DNA of 64,000 bases from LMUY01 sp964244655 (GTDB lineage Bacteria > Pseudomonadota > Alphaproteobacteria > Acetobacterales > Acetobacteraceae), in NCBI GenBank assembly GCA_964244655.1, contig CAXTJU010000002.1:1-64000 (forward strand). The letters run 5' to 3'. This document shows, in pieces, positions 35,574 through 45,111 of the stretch (the stretch's first letter is position 1; each line of letters opens with the position of its first letter). Below the pieces are notes generated by a model, which did not search any database, was not told where the DNA came from, and worked only from the letters and a program-made list of their open reading frames with translations. The position numbers and the translations under genes are program-made.

Positions 35574-36542
35574 TTAACGGTGCGGTCCGATCGCGACTGT
35601 TGCAGTTCGCCCGGCGACCAGCCTCACGCCCTCCGGCAGCCCGTCGATGTGGATACGTACTGGCACCCGTTGAGCAAGCTGCACCCACGTGAAGACCGGA
35701 TTGACCACTGCGAGGCCTGACGAATCGGATTGTGCGTTGCTGACGTTTATGCCGCGTGCAACGCCTTGGACGTGCCCTTTGAGCGCCATGTTCGTTCCCA
35801 TGAGTGTGACCTGGGCGGAATCGCCCTCGTGGATTGCGCCCAGGAAGGTCTCCTCGAAGTAAGCGTCGATCCAGAACGAGTCGGCGTTCACCACCGAGAG
35901 GTTCTTCTGCCCGACGACCGTATAGTCGCCAATCTGGGTCTGGAGGTTGGTGACCCAGCCGTCGACCGGGGATAGCACCCGCGTGCGCACCAAGTTGACC
36001 TTCGCCTGCGCGAGCGAGGCGACAGCTTGGTGATATGCCGCCTCGGCGATCAGGGCGGCGGCGGTATAGCTTTGCTTGTCCTCAACCGATGTGGATAAAG
36101 TCGTCAGTTCCTGCCGGCGGCGCGCCATGAACTGCTTGTTGACCATATCGGCATGGGTTTGATCGACCTGGGCCTGTGCCGACGCGACCGCGATCGCGTA
36201 ATTGGCAGGATCAATGACCATAAGAACGTCGCCGCGGTGGACGAATTGGTTGTCCGGCGCGTCGAGCTCAACGATCCGCCCCGACACTTCCGCCGCCAGA
36301 GTAACGACGTAGACGCGCACCGTTGCGTCACGGGTCCAAGGGGAGGCCATGTAGCCGGCCCACAGCGCCCAGCATGCGCCGCACGCCGCCAGCACGGCCA
36401 GGACGGTCGCCAGGACAGGCATCAACCGCCAGAAAACAGGCGCCGCCTTCCCGTCCCGGTCGTCCGGAACCGCGGCCCGGCCCAACGGGCCAGGAACGGC
36501 TTCGGCCAGGGCGAGCGGGACGGCCGTCTCAGCACCGGGCAT
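35574..36542 (-). CDS. HlyD-family periplasmic adaptor (AaeA-like)
   Basis: A 322-residue membrane fusion protein. One N-terminal helix (VLATVLAVLAACGACWALWAG) anchors it; then VYVVTLAAEVSGRIVELDAPDNQ starts the lipoyl/barrel part, a helical hairpin spans about 120-190, and VLSPVDGWVTNLQTQIGDY closes the lipoyl domain. The two upstream genes are DUF1656 and FUSC proteins, the arrangement of the AaeXAB p-hydroxybenzoate efflux system. Start is 3 bases after the DUF1656 stop. Confidence 0.85.
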   Translation of the reverse strand: MPGAETAVPLALAEAVPGPLGRAAVPDDRDGKAAPVFWRLMPVLATVLAVLAACGACWALWAGYMASPWTRDATVRVYVVTLAAEVSGRIVELDAPDNQFVHRGDVLMVIDPANYAIAVASAQAQVDQTHADMVNKQFMARRRQELTTLSTSVEDKQSYTAAALIAEAAYHQAVASLAQAKVNLVRTRVLSPVDGWVTNLQTQIGDYTVVGQKNLSVVNADSFWIDAYFEETFLGAIHEGDSAQVTLMGTNMALKGHVQGVARGINVSNAQSDSSGLAVVNPVFTWVQLAQRVPVRIHIDGLPEGVRLVAGRTATVAIGPHR

Positions 36543-36545
36543 CGC

Positions 36546-36749
36546 TCAGACCCCCACCGCAAGGACCATGGCGGACAGGATCACGAGGAACACGCAGAAC
36601 ACGAACAAGGCAGGGTGCCAGACCCATCGCAGCAGCCCGAAGCGGTTCGCGGCGTGCCGGAACGCGACGGTCACCACCCAGGCGAATGGCAGGATCGCCG
36701 CGACCGGTGCGACATAGACGCCGAAGATATCGACATTGGAGTAGCTCAT
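36546..36749 (-). CDS. DUF1656 small membrane protein (AaeX-like)
   Basis: A 67-residue protein with two hydrophobic segments (VYVAPVAAILPFAWVVTVAF and ALFVFCVFLVILSAMVLAV). DUF1656 proteins accompany FUSC/HlyD efflux pairs. It overlaps the FUSC stop by ATGA and directly precedes the HlyD gene. Confidence 0.8.
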   Translation of the reverse strand: MSYSNVDIFGVYVAPVAAILPFAWVVTVAFRHAANRFGLLRWVWHPALFVFCVFLVILSAMVLAVGV

Positions 36750-38776
36750 CGCGCCACACCGAGCCGTCCAAAGAAGACCGGGTGGGAATCGAGCGCTTCG
36801 GCGAGCGATTGCAGTGCGGCGCGCGCCCGCATCGTCGCGACCGCGCCCGCCGGAAGCGGCGCCCGCACCAGCCGCCGGTCGATTGTCGACAGGCCAGAGA
36901 ACGCCTCGGCCAACAGACCCCTGGCGACATCCTGGAAGCAGTCCTGGAGGTCGCCGGAAACCGACGTGCCGGTCGCAAGGCTACGGAGCTGGAGGACTTC
37001 GCGCCCGATGGTCAGCGCCGCCACCAGCCTGCCACGATCGATTGGAGCGGCCCCAGCGGGCATCGCGGCCAGGCGTCCGTATAGCCGGGCTTCCCAGACC
37101 GCCATCCCGATCGGCCCGGGCCGTGTCAGGTGATTTCTGAGTTCAGCCAAGGTGGCGGCCAGCAAGTTGGCAGCGCGGATCTTCGGTGGAACAGGAGGGA
37201 TCAGGCTGAGCGCCACGGCGGCGGCGCAGACGCCTAGCAGGCTCGGCAATGCGCTGTTGTAGAAGGCGAGCACGTCATAGTCCGTGACGTTGGTGATGCC
37301 CATCAACGCTCCGAAATTTGCAACCGCGAGGACGAGGTAGGGCGCCAGTCTCGGCACGGTAGACAAGGCCCCAAGCGGCACCAGGACCAGGGCCAGGATG
37401 GCGACGAAGCCGGCGAAGCCTTGCTGTGCCGGCAACAGCGCGAACTTGACCACAGCGGCCAGTGCGACAGCCAGCACCATCGCCCAGGCGAATGCGCCTG
37501 CCGCCGCCGCTGCCTTCTCGTTCTGCGGCGACATGAGGATGATAGCGATGAACGCAAACGTCACCGCCGACTGGCCGCCCGGCCAGTTGGTCGCAACCCA
37601 GAAGAACTCGACCGAAGCGATTGTGGCGAAGACCCTGACAGCGTTCACCAGCGGCGGCAGGAGGTCTTGCCCGCCCGGCATCCATGGCCGGTGTGGGCCA
37701 GCCTGGACTAGGTTCGAGCCCGATAGGAGGGCAAGACTGTTGGCGACCCGCGCCAGGTCGGTCAGCGCCACGGCGAACCGATCCGCGGTAAGGCGTAGCG
37801 ATGGCTCGTCCGCCGGCAAGGCCAACACCGTCAGCGCCAGGGCGGTGCACGCATCCCGCTTGGCCACCGGGTCGGCACACCAGACATGGGCCTGGTTGGA
37901 GGACATGGCCTCCTGGACATCGACTGGGATGCTGCGGAGCAAAGTGGTCGTCTGGGACGCGGCCGCTGCCGGCCCTTCTCGGTCCAGGTGGTCCGCCAGC
38001 GTGCGCCATTCCGCCGTGACCGCGAAGAGCCCGTCCACACCGCTCAGCAGGGTCGACCGGCGTTCCCGCAGGTCGGATACCTCCCCAAAGGCCGCATCGA
38101 TCGTCGGGCCGAGCGCCGTGATCCGCTTGATTACGTCGCGCCGCAGTGGTCGCGAGTCGCTTCCCGCGCTTCCGGCTGTTTGCAGAAGGGCAATCAGCTG
38201 ACTCGACAGGAGGGCGGCAGTCGACGACATTTCCAGCATGAGTTGCCGGCGTGCCTGGCCGAGATCGGTGCCGGCGACGAGGACCGTCGCGCAAGCGATG
38301 CCGATCATGATTTCCGATGCCCGTGAGACAGCCAGCACGAACACTTGGTCAAGCGACGATGAGGCGTCCCCGGCTATGATCGCGACGGTATAGCCCGCCA
38401 GGGACGCTCCGTAGGCGGCGTAATTGCTGAGGAGCGTCGCGGTGAAGCCGCAGAGCGCTCCCCAAACCGCCACGCCGATCAGGAACCCCCAGCGGCTTTG
38501 GGGAAACACGGCTGCGAGCAGCACGACGAAGACCGCCCCCACGAGGGTGCCAACCAGCCGGAACACGCCTTTGCGGCGCGATGCCCCGAGCGTGGGCTGG
38601 CACGAGATAGCGGCCGAGGTTGCCGCCCAATAGGGGGCATCCAGCTCTAGGTAGAAGCAAAGCCAGAATGCGAGGCACACCGCCGCGCTAAGGCGCAGCC
38701 CATGCCGGAGACCCGGCCACGCCGCCGCCGCAGTTGGCCATGCGTGCCGATCGCGACCCGTAGCGACCTTGGTCAT
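36746..38776 (-). CDS. FUSC-family inner-membrane efflux protein (AaeB-like)
   Basis: A 676-residue protein with two clusters of membrane helices (about 25-170 and 375-520) separated and followed by cytosolic parts, as in FUSC/AaeB. SAAVCLAFWLCFYLELDAPY with AATSAAISCQPTLGASRRKG is the conserved N-terminal block. AaeB-type pumps export aromatic carboxylic acids, which fits the neighbouring ubiD/ubiX region. Transcription order is FUSC, DUF1656, HlyD; no outer-membrane channel gene is intact nearby. Confidence 0.85.
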   Translation of the reverse strand: MTKVATGRDRHAWPTAAAAWPGLRHGLRLSAAVCLAFWLCFYLELDAPYWAATSAAISCQPTLGASRRKGVFRLVGTLVGAVFVVLLAAVFPQSRWGFLIGVAVWGALCGFTATLLSNYAAYGASLAGYTVAIIAGDASSSLDQVFVLAVSRASEIMIGIACATVLVAGTDLGQARRQLMLEMSSTAALLSSQLIALLQTAGSAGSDSRPLRRDVIKRITALGPTIDAAFGEVSDLRERRSTLLSGVDGLFAVTAEWRTLADHLDREGPAAAASQTTTLLRSIPVDVQEAMSSNQAHVWCADPVAKRDACTALALTVLALPADEPSLRLTADRFAVALTDLARVANSLALLSGSNLVQAGPHRPWMPGGQDLLPPLVNAVRVFATIASVEFFWVATNWPGGQSAVTFAFIAIILMSPQNEKAAAAAGAFAWAMVLAVALAAVVKFALLPAQQGFAGFVAILALVLVPLGALSTVPRLAPYLVLAVANFGALMGITNVTDYDVLAFYNSALPSLLGVCAAAVALSLIPPVPPKIRAANLLAATLAELRNHLTRPGPIGMAVWEARLYGRLAAMPAGAAPIDRGRLVAALTIGREVLQLRSLATGTSVSGDLQDCFQDVARGLLAEAFSGLSTIDRRLVRAPLPAGAVATMRARAALQSLAEALDSHPVFFGRLGVAR

Positions 38777-39060
38777 GGGGGCTGCTCGCGTCCCGCCGGC
38801 AGGACGTCAGTCATGTTCAACTCAGGGATGGACGCGCGGATGAAATGTCTCCTCTTGGTCTGCGAGCCGGCGAGCCTTGACGGCCGCGGTGCCCTGCGCC
38901 TGGAGGATTTCGGCCCGCCCTCGTTGGCCTGGGCGTTTGCCTCTTGCTGTAACGGATTCTGCGACGCCTGCGGTGAAGGCATTGTCCAGGAGCCGGCAAG
39001 GAGAAGGATAGCCGCCGCTTGAACCGGTAAAGCGCGCTCGTCTGGATACCGTTTGGTCAT
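38773..39060 (-). CDS. Hypothetical small protein upstream of the FUSC gene
   Basis: A 95-codon frame whose stop overlaps the FUSC ATG (ATGA). It starts with a possible signal sequence (VQAAAILLLAGSWTM) and continues as a low-complexity, basic region without a recognisable family. It could be the ruined start of an outer-membrane efflux factor, often the partner of such pumps, or chance. Only the overlap supports it. Confidence 0.25.
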   Translation of the reverse strand: MTKRYPDERALPVQAAAILLLAGSWTMPSPQASQNPLQQEANAQANEGGPKSSRRRAPRPSRLAGSQTKRRHFIRASIPELNMTDVLPAGREQPP

Positions 39061-39176
39061 GTTTCCGGATAAAGGAAACCGTCGAAACTTGGCAGGGACG
39101 GAAATTACTCATAAGCGCATCGCCGCCAGGAGAGCGCGCTAACGCTGGAGGGTGTGCTACGCCCTCCTATGAAGGC
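39061..39176. other. Spacer
   Basis: No gene seen. Confidence 0.4.
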
Positions 39177-39705
39177 CTAAATAACGCGGGTGTAAATGCG
39201 GCGGCCGCCGAATAAGACGATCGCCTCACCCTCGATCAGCGACGTCAGGTCGTTCCCGTCGACCCGCGAAACCGTGCGGACCTCTGCGTGCCGGGCCTCG
39301 CGATAAGTTCCGTCGGACGCGCCCTGATACGACGTCGCCTGAGTCACGTTGGTCTGGGCCGCCGTTTTCTCCAACCAGTCACGGGTCCGCCCGGAGTCCT
39401 GCTGGCACATGGCGATTGTCAGATTGGCGTTCCCGAAAAGAGAGGCAGTCTTCTCGCCAAGGCGTGCCCAGATGCCCGACACTTCCTGAAAGCCGAGCAT
39501 GAAACTAATATTGAGGCCGCGACCCATGGCAAGCATGGCGTCAAGCCCACTCGTTGCATAGTAAGCCATCTCGTCCAGGACGATGTGGAACGGCGACTCG
39601 CTCATTCCTGGCTTGTTGGCCTAGGAATACTCGCCCTCGAGCGAGACGCCAAGAAGCTGCGCCATCATGCCACGTAGGGATGTCACAACCAACTTGCCGA
39701 GAGCG
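39177..39705 (-). pseudogene. Type IV coupling protein (TraD/IcmO-like) C-terminal remnant
   Basis: The minus strand encodes GKLVVTSLRGMMAQLLGVSL, then an in-frame TAG after EGEYS (about 39624), then SPFHIVLDEMAYYATSGLDA, MLGFQEVSGIWARLGEKTAS and IEGEAIVLFGGRRIYTRVI. These are the TraM-recognition part of conjugative or IcmO/DotL-type coupling ATPases. The Walker A half is missing and is replaced upstream by an IS91 remnant. It is evidence that a conjugative region once lay here. Confidence 0.78.
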
Positions 39706-39734
39706 GCGAGGGTGACCGGGAATTCTCAAGAGTT

Positions 39735-39990
39735 GGCAGGCCGAGATAGGTCAGCACCTGATCAGGGCCGGCGAAGGGGCGCTTGCTGTAGACAACCCAG
39801 CCGATGCCGCGCAGGGCGCCAACGCGCTCGGCAAACGCTGCGGGCGCCGCCAAGGCCCCAAGCGCGCCGGAGAAGCGCAGTTCACCCGCCGTGAACGCCG
39901 CTTGGAGCCGTGCCAGGAACAGCGTTTGGGACCGGACCGGCGGGAAAGCACCCGCACGGGCAGAAGAACCCTGGCCGGCATGCGTAGCCA
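39735..39990 (-). pseudogene. IS91-family transposase remnant
   Basis: Fragments LLPVRVLSR, FLARLQAAFTAGELRFSGAL and IGWVVYSKRPFAGPDQVLTY, in two phases, match the middle of the IS91 (Y2) transposase. The HUH and C-terminal parts are absent. Confidence 0.7.
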
Positions 39991-39994
39991 GCAG

Positions 39995-40800
39995 AACCGG
40001 TAATCGTAGTTGCGGCCGCCGCCGATGGCTTCGGGAAGAGACGTGGTCGCCGCCGCGAGCACCGCGCCGGACAGGCCGTAGGTCAGCGGCTTCAGTGCAA
40101 GGGCGCTGCGCAGCGCCATCGGCCAATGCTCGCCCTCAAGGTTGCATTGCGCGCTCCAATCTCGCCACCATTGCGTCGTCGCGTTCATGCGGCGATCCGC
40201 AGCGGCACTCATCGGCGGGATGATCAGCATGTCGCGCGTAGCATGCGACATGCGACAGCTGCCGCGCTCGCCCGGACGCAGCACCATCCGACCGGTCAGC
40301 CCGACAGCGACCCCGGCCGGATGCATGTCTAGTTCGGCGAGCAGGCAGAATGCTTCGCCTGGAAGACCAAGCCCAGCGCCGCCCCTCTATTGACCAGGCG
40401 CGGTCGCGTGCGGGCATAGTCCGGGCTTGGGTCATACAGCGCCTCTAGCTCTACCTCGCCTTCGACGCCCTCGGCGATGCGGAGCAGCTCCCGCTCGGCC
40501 CGCAATCCTCGCCCCACGCCTTCCAGCGTCATGGCATCCGTCACCCGTAGGCGCCCGGATGCGGTGATGAAGGTGGTTTCGAGTACGTTCGTGCCGTCAA
40601 GGTAACACCGTTCGGTCCGGAATGGCGCAGTCGGGCGCAGCGCGAAACGGCCGCCTTGCCGCCGATCCAGCAGGGCGGCGAACACCGACGGCCCGGAGGC
40701 ATAACCAATCGGTGGAGCCCTGCCGAGAGACCAGCGCCATTGTTCTGCAGTCGCCGACCACGGCGTAGTCCGCGATCGGCGGGTAGGGACGCGAAATCGT
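39995..40800 (-). pseudogene. GH15 (glucoamylase/trehalase-like) remnant
   Basis: In changing phases the minus strand encodes IADYAVVGDCRTMALVSRQG and STDWLCL, then (from 40685) VFAALLDRRQGGRFALRPTA and FRTERCYLDGTNVLETTF, then MNATTQWWRDWSAQCNLEGE and KPLTYGLSGAVLAAATTSLP, ending with YDYRFCWLR. These are the N-terminal beta-sandwich and start of the catalytic barrel of GH15 proteins. At least two frame changes and a truncation by the IS91 piece show it is dead. Confidence 0.75.
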
Positions 40801-40913
40801 CCGCGAACGCTAACTTGGACCCTGCGGTTACGGTCACTTCCTCGCCTGGGTCGCTGATTCTATGGAGCATGTGGCATGCCTCCGGGGTGGACGCTGCCAC
40901 CCCAGCGGACCGG

Positions 40914-41687
40914 TTAAATCCCGGAAAACCAATTGAAGCCCTGATTCTCCCAGTAACCGCCCGGATAGGTGTTCGTCACCTCGATGGTGGTGATCCATTT
41001 CGGGTTCTTGAAGCCGAGCTTGGTGGACATGCGCAGCCGCAGCGGAAAGCCGAACGGGTCAGCAATCGTCTCGCCGGCATACTTCGTCGCCAGCAACGTC
41101 TGCGGGTGCAACGCGGTCGCCATGTCGATGCTGCTTGGGTAGTCGTCCGCCGTCTTGAAGGCGACGTATTTGGCCCGGGTATCAGCACCGACCCGCTCCA
41201 GGAAGCTGCGCAGCGTAGGGCCGGACCACTCGCCGATGTAGTCCCACCCTTCGACGCAGACGTGCTTGATGATCATATCGGTTTGCGGCAGTGCGGCGAT
41301 CTGCTGCGCCGTCCAAGGGCGCTTGTCGTCGATCAATCCCGACAGTTCCAGCTTCCAGTCCGCTCCGTCGACCGGCTTGACCTTTTCGATGTCGTAGTAG
41401 GCGTTGAACTTGGGCGGCTTGAGGACCATCGACGCCGGGTAGGTGGGCGCGAGGTGCTTGGGGTCGAACAGCAGCGCCTGAACGTCGTCGTTGAGCGCCG
41501 AGATCGCGCGCAGCCCCTTTTCGACCGCGCCGGAGGTGCTCACGTCGCACCCCGTCAGCATGGTTAATGCGCCCAGTGAAAAACTGCCACGGATCAGCCC
41601 ACGGCGCTCGATCAAGCGGATCAGGGCGCGGTGATCGTCCAGGATCGTGGGGTCCGGTAAGACGACGGGACGGAATGGCGAGCGCAT
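40914..41687 (-). CDS. Molybdopterin-dependent oxidoreductase (sulfite-oxidase fold, MsrP-like)
   Basis: A 257-residue protein begun at ATG 41687, one base inside the stop of the cytochrome gene. IKHVCVEGWDYIGEWSGPTL near 160 holds the Cys ligand of the molybdenum cofactor, and ATALHPQTLLATKYAGETI with FGFPLRLRMSTKLGFKNPKW matches the sulfite-oxidase/MsrP domain. The N-terminus has a hydrophobic stretch ending in MLTGCDVS, a lipobox-like site preceded by RRGLIRGSFSLG, so export as a lipoprotein (perhaps Tat-dependent) is likely. The substrate is unknown. Confidence 0.8.
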   Translation of the reverse strand: MRSPFRPVVLPDPTILDDHRALIRLIERRGLIRGSFSLGALTMLTGCDVSTSGAVEKGLRAISALNDDVQALLFDPKHLAPTYPASMVLKPPKFNAYYDIEKVKPVDGADWKLELSGLIDDKRPWTAQQIAALPQTDMIIKHVCVEGWDYIGEWSGPTLRSFLERVGADTRAKYVAFKTADDYPSSIDMATALHPQTLLATKYAGETIADPFGFPLRLRMSTKLGFKNPKWITTIEVTNTYPGGYWENQGFNWFSGI

Positions 41688-42355
41688 CAGCTTGGCCTTC
41701 CCGGCCGGAGCTTGGGACCGCCGAACAGCATGGCCCACAGCGTCTTGGGTACTAGCAACGACAGGGCGACGTGGATGACGAGGAAGCCCACGATCACCGA
41801 CATGCCTGTGAAATGGATCACTCGAGCGGTCTGGAAGCCGCCGATCAGGGCGACTAAGCCGGAGAACTGCATCGGCTTCCAGATCGCAAGGCCGGTGACG
41901 ACCTGGGACACGCCGGCCAAGATTACGACCATGTAGAGAAGCTTCTGGACGGCGTTGTAGGTCGTCAGATCGCTGTGATCGATGTGGAAGCGGATCGTCT
42001 CGCGTATCGTCTTGATGACGTCGCGAATGCGGACCGGGAACAGCCGGTCACGCAGCCGGCCAGTGACAATGCCATAAGTCAGGTAAGCTAGTCCGTTCAG
42101 CACCAGCAGCCACATGGCCGCGAAATGCCACAGCAGGCTTTGCGCTGCTCCGCTACCTAGCCGGAGAAAATGGCTGAAATGCAAACCGTTGATGATGACA
42201 TCGTCATCGTATATGCCCCAGCCGGACAGGATCATCACAGACATCGCGATAGCGTTCGTCCAATGCATGATCCGAACCGGTGCCGGGTGCATGCGGCGGC
42301 CGCTTGCCGCCTCAGAGGTCTTGATCGGCGTGGTTGGGGAAATGTCGGTGCTCAT
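41687..42355 (-). CDS. Cytochrome b561-type membrane subunit
   Basis: A 222-residue membrane protein with four main helices. HPAPVRIMHWTNAIAMSVMI gives the first haem-ligand region, LLWHFAAMWLLVLNGLAYL the second, and VIHFTGMSVIVGFLVIHVAL the last. The family feeds electrons to, or takes them from, periplasmic molybdoenzymes; the coupled gene downstream is such an enzyme. Confidence 0.8.
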   Translation of the reverse strand: MSTDISPTTPIKTSEAASGRRMHPAPVRIMHWTNAIAMSVMILSGWGIYDDDVIINGLHFSHFLRLGSGAAQSLLWHFAAMWLLVLNGLAYLTYGIVTGRLRDRLFPVRIRDVIKTIRETIRFHIDHSDLTTYNAVQKLLYMVVILAGVSQVVTGLAIWKPMQFSGLVALIGGFQTARVIHFTGMSVIVGFLVIHVALSLLVPKTLWAMLFGGPKLRPGRPS

Positions 42356-42407
42356 CTATGACTCCGAGGGTTTCGACGGCGGACACGCGAGATAGAAATG
42401 CGGCGCA

Positions 42408-42878
42408 TCAATGCGACGGACGAGCTAAGCCAACACGGATGATATCCTGCGGCCGGAGGGCCGTGACGCCGCGGTCGTCGAACGTCGCAACGGAGTCGAG
42501 CTGCTTGGGCGTCCAGTCCACGACTTCCATCTCGGTGCCAAGCAGTACCATAGCATCTACCGGCACTGCGATCAGCCGTCCGTCGATTCCAAATACGCCG
42601 CCGTAGTCGAGGATGATATCGATAGCCCCGTCTTGTGTCCGCACGACCTGCCTCACGTGCCCCAACACTGGCTGGCTTTCCACTGGGCGCAGGACCGTGC
42701 GTCCGATCAGGTCCCCGACGCGTACGGGCTGGGGAAAGCGTTTCGCGGCTGCCTCGCCCAGGCTCATGCCCGGTGGCGCCGCCTGCTGCGCGAACGCCTC
42801 GACGCCCGCCAGTAGCATGACGACAACCAGAACGCTTCGCGCACGCGCACCCGATTGCCTGCCGTACAAACCGGCCAT
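42408..42878 (-). CDS. Exported PRC-barrel domain protein
   Basis: A 156-residue protein from ATG 42878. A signal peptide (SVLVVVMLLAGVEAFAQQA) is followed by RVGDLIGRTVLRPVESQPVL and later LDYGGVFGIDGRLIAVPVDA, a PRC-barrel. It lies 52 bases upstream of the cytochrome gene in the same direction, so it probably belongs to the oxidoreductase operon. Confidence 0.7.
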   Translation of the reverse strand: MAGLYGRQSGARARSVLVVVMLLAGVEAFAQQAAPPGMSLGEAAAKRFPQPVRVGDLIGRTVLRPVESQPVLGHVRQVVRTQDGAIDIILDYGGVFGIDGRLIAVPVDAMVLLGTEMEVVDWTPKQLDSVATFDDRGVTALRPQDIIRVGLARPSH

Positions 42879-43265
42879 GGCATCGATCGCCCTAGTCTGG
42901 CCCTGGGTCGGACGCTCGCTCGACCTCAAGCCATTTCCAATCAGGCGAGGCCAGCGGCCGACCTGCACCTCCAAGGGAATGACGTGGCGTGCTGTGGCTC
43001 GCGACTCACGTGTTCGCCTGCGGCACCGCCATCGGACTAGCCAGACGATCACAGGATTGCTGCCTCGACCACCCTTTTCGTCGATCGAGATGCTAAGTTC
43101 CGATGCAGATCGTGCTTGCCGTCCGACGATCCATCCTCAAGCCACATTTCATGGGCCAGTAAACGGACCTGATCGTCTTCCTGCACTGTTCGTATTCCTT
43201 CGTTGCTTTCTTGCATTAAACTGTCAGTAGGGTTCTTCTGTGTCTAATTGTTTCCGTACGGCATA
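42879..43265. other. Intergenic region, probable promoter of the oxidoreductase operon
   Basis: About 390 bases; no gene. Its right half is less GC-rich than the surroundings. Confidence 0.4.
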
Positions 43266-43994
43266 TTATTTGCGGAGCATTACTCCTCCGTGGACCGACA
43301 AAGTCTGGCCGGTCGTGGAAGGGTTCATCTTGAGAAACAGGTAGACTGCCGCAACAACCTCTTGAGCCGAACCTGGCCGTCCTATTGGGGCGGTTTGGCA
43401 GAAGCTGCGTATTCGCGCTTCGACTGCCTCACGCGGTTTGTTACGCCACAGCGCCGTGTCCATGAAACCCGGTGCCACGGCATTCACGCGAACGCGTGAC
43501 CCGAGCTCGGACGCCAAGCCCTGCACCATCGCATCACTGGCGAGATTTGCCGTGTAGCTGGCCGACGCCTCCTGCGCACGAACACCGCTGCCGGACGTGA
43601 ATACGAGGCTGCCGCTACCACAAACTCTCGGGGCAGTGAACCGAGCGATGACCAAATTCGTCCAAAACTTCGAGAAAAGGACGTGTTGCATAGTCGGCAT
43701 CGGCGTTTCATAGAAGCCGCCAGCAATCGTGTCGCCAATCGAACTGGCAAGGTGGTCGAAAGGAGGTAAGTCGTTCATTACCCTTTCGGCCACAACGTGG
43801 TCGTGCGCGTCGGCTTGGAAGCCCACGGCTCCCTCGACCAGTTCATAAGCAGCGGCCAGCCTTTCGACGGTCCTCTCGACTAAGACGATCGCTGCGCCCA
43901 AGGCGCGTGCCTGCGACGCGACCTCAAGTCCGATGCCGGAAGTCCCCCCGATGACGGCCACGGTCTTGCCGGCTAGCGACGTCAACGCTCCCAC
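43266..43994 (-). CDS. SDR-family oxidoreductase with altered active site
   Basis: A 242-residue classical-size short-chain dehydrogenase. GGTSGIGLEVA at 16 is the cofactor-binding motif, FTSGSG at 132 carries the catalytic Ser, and VNAVAPGFMDT is the later conserved block. The YxxxK motif is not intact: Tyr147 is followed by TANLAS, so no Lys sits at the expected place (Leu at +4, Asn at +3). Activity is therefore doubtful or unusual. No neighbour suggests a substrate. Confidence 0.75.
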   Translation of the reverse strand: MGALTSLAGKTVAVIGGTSGIGLEVASQARALGAAIVLVERTVERLAAAYELVEGAVGFQADAHDHVVAERVMNDLPPFDHLASSIGDTIAGGFYETPMPTMQHVLFSKFWTNLVIARFTAPRVCGSGSLVFTSGSGVRAQEASASYTANLASDAMVQGLASELGSRVRVNAVAPGFMDTALWRNKPREAVEARIRSFCQTAPIGRPGSAQEVVAAVYLFLKMNPSTTGQTLSVHGGVMLRK

Positions 43995-44387
43995 CGATCG
44001 GCATTCTCAGGGGGGCCCGTTACCCCCGCATCGGTCGGTGGGCATAGCGACCCATCGGTTCTGGAGAGCGATCTGACGGAGTTGCCGACCTGGTGGAGCC
44101 GCGAGTCGTATCTGTGGCTTCTTACGTCTCCGGCCATCGAACAGGGTTCGAGTTTCTTGGTCATTGCCAGTTACCTTGCCTACCTGCCGCTCTGCACCGC
44201 TAGGGTCGGAAACTACTCAGCCCGCGCGATAGACTTCGTCCCAGACGTCGGGAACGGCTTACGAAACGGCCATTCTAGCCCAGGACGAGCGGCACATAGC
44301 CCCGGGCGTCCTCGAGGAGGTCCCTTGCGCGAGGTTCCGGCGCGTGCACGCAAAGAAGCTCCTGCATCAGGTCCACTGTCTGGCAGC
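43995..44387. other. Region upstream of the acyl-CoA dehydrogenase remnant
   Basis: No recognisable gene; the sequence replaces what should have been the N-terminal two thirds of the acyl-CoA dehydrogenase. Confidence 0.4.
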
Positions 44388-44947
44388 GAGATCGGCGTGC
44401 TGGGCTACCGCGGCATGAAGGAATACGTGCTGTCGTTCGACGGCTTCACCGTGGCGGCGGACGGCCTGCTCGGCGGGGTGGAGGGGGCCGGGTTCCGCCA
44501 GTTGATGGCGACGTTCGAGGGCGCCCGTATCCAGACCGCCGCCCGCGCCGTGGGCGTGGCGCGCAACGCCCTGGACCTGGCCTTGCGCTACGCGGCCGAG
44601 CGCAAGCAGTTCGGCAAGGCGCTGCAGCAGTTTCCGCGCGTGTCCGACAAGCTGGCGCTGATGGTGGTGGAGACGGTGGTCGCGCGCGAGCTGACCTATT
44701 TCTCGGCCCGCACCAAGGATGCCGGTGACCGCTGCGACATCGAGGCCGGCATGGCCAAGCTGCTGGCCGCCCGCGTCGCCTGGAGCAACGCCGATGCCAG
44801 CGTGCAGATCCACGGCGGCAACGGCTACGCCCAGGAATACCCGATCAGCCGCGTGCTGTGCGACGCCCGCATCCTGAACATCTTCGAGGGTGCCGCCGAA
44901 ATCCAGGCCAACGTGGTCGGCCGCGGACTACTTGCCCGACAGCTCAG
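44388..44947 (+). pseudogene. Acyl-CoA dehydrogenase C-terminal remnant
   Basis: The frame contains LGYRGMKEYVLSFDGFTVAA, FEGARIQTAARAVGVARNAL, LRYAAERKQFGKALQQFPRV and VQIHGGNGYAQEYPISRVLC, ending at IFEGAAEIQANVVGRGLLAR. This is the C-terminal helical domain of an acyl-CoA dehydrogenase. The N-terminal and middle domains are missing, and after LLAR (about 44940) the frame runs into unrelated sequence to a stop at 45050. Confidence 0.82.
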
Positions 44948-45111
44948 ATTTGTAGGACCGAGAAGGCCAGATAAATCAGAGAGACCCAGGCTGCGGAAGG
45001 GCTTGAAGGAGGCAAGCTTTGAACAGCATGATGTCACTTCCGTCGTTTGAGCCTGGCGCAACTCGAGAGACCAGTTACGCAAACAGACAGGCCGATGGAC
45101 CGACGGTCGTT

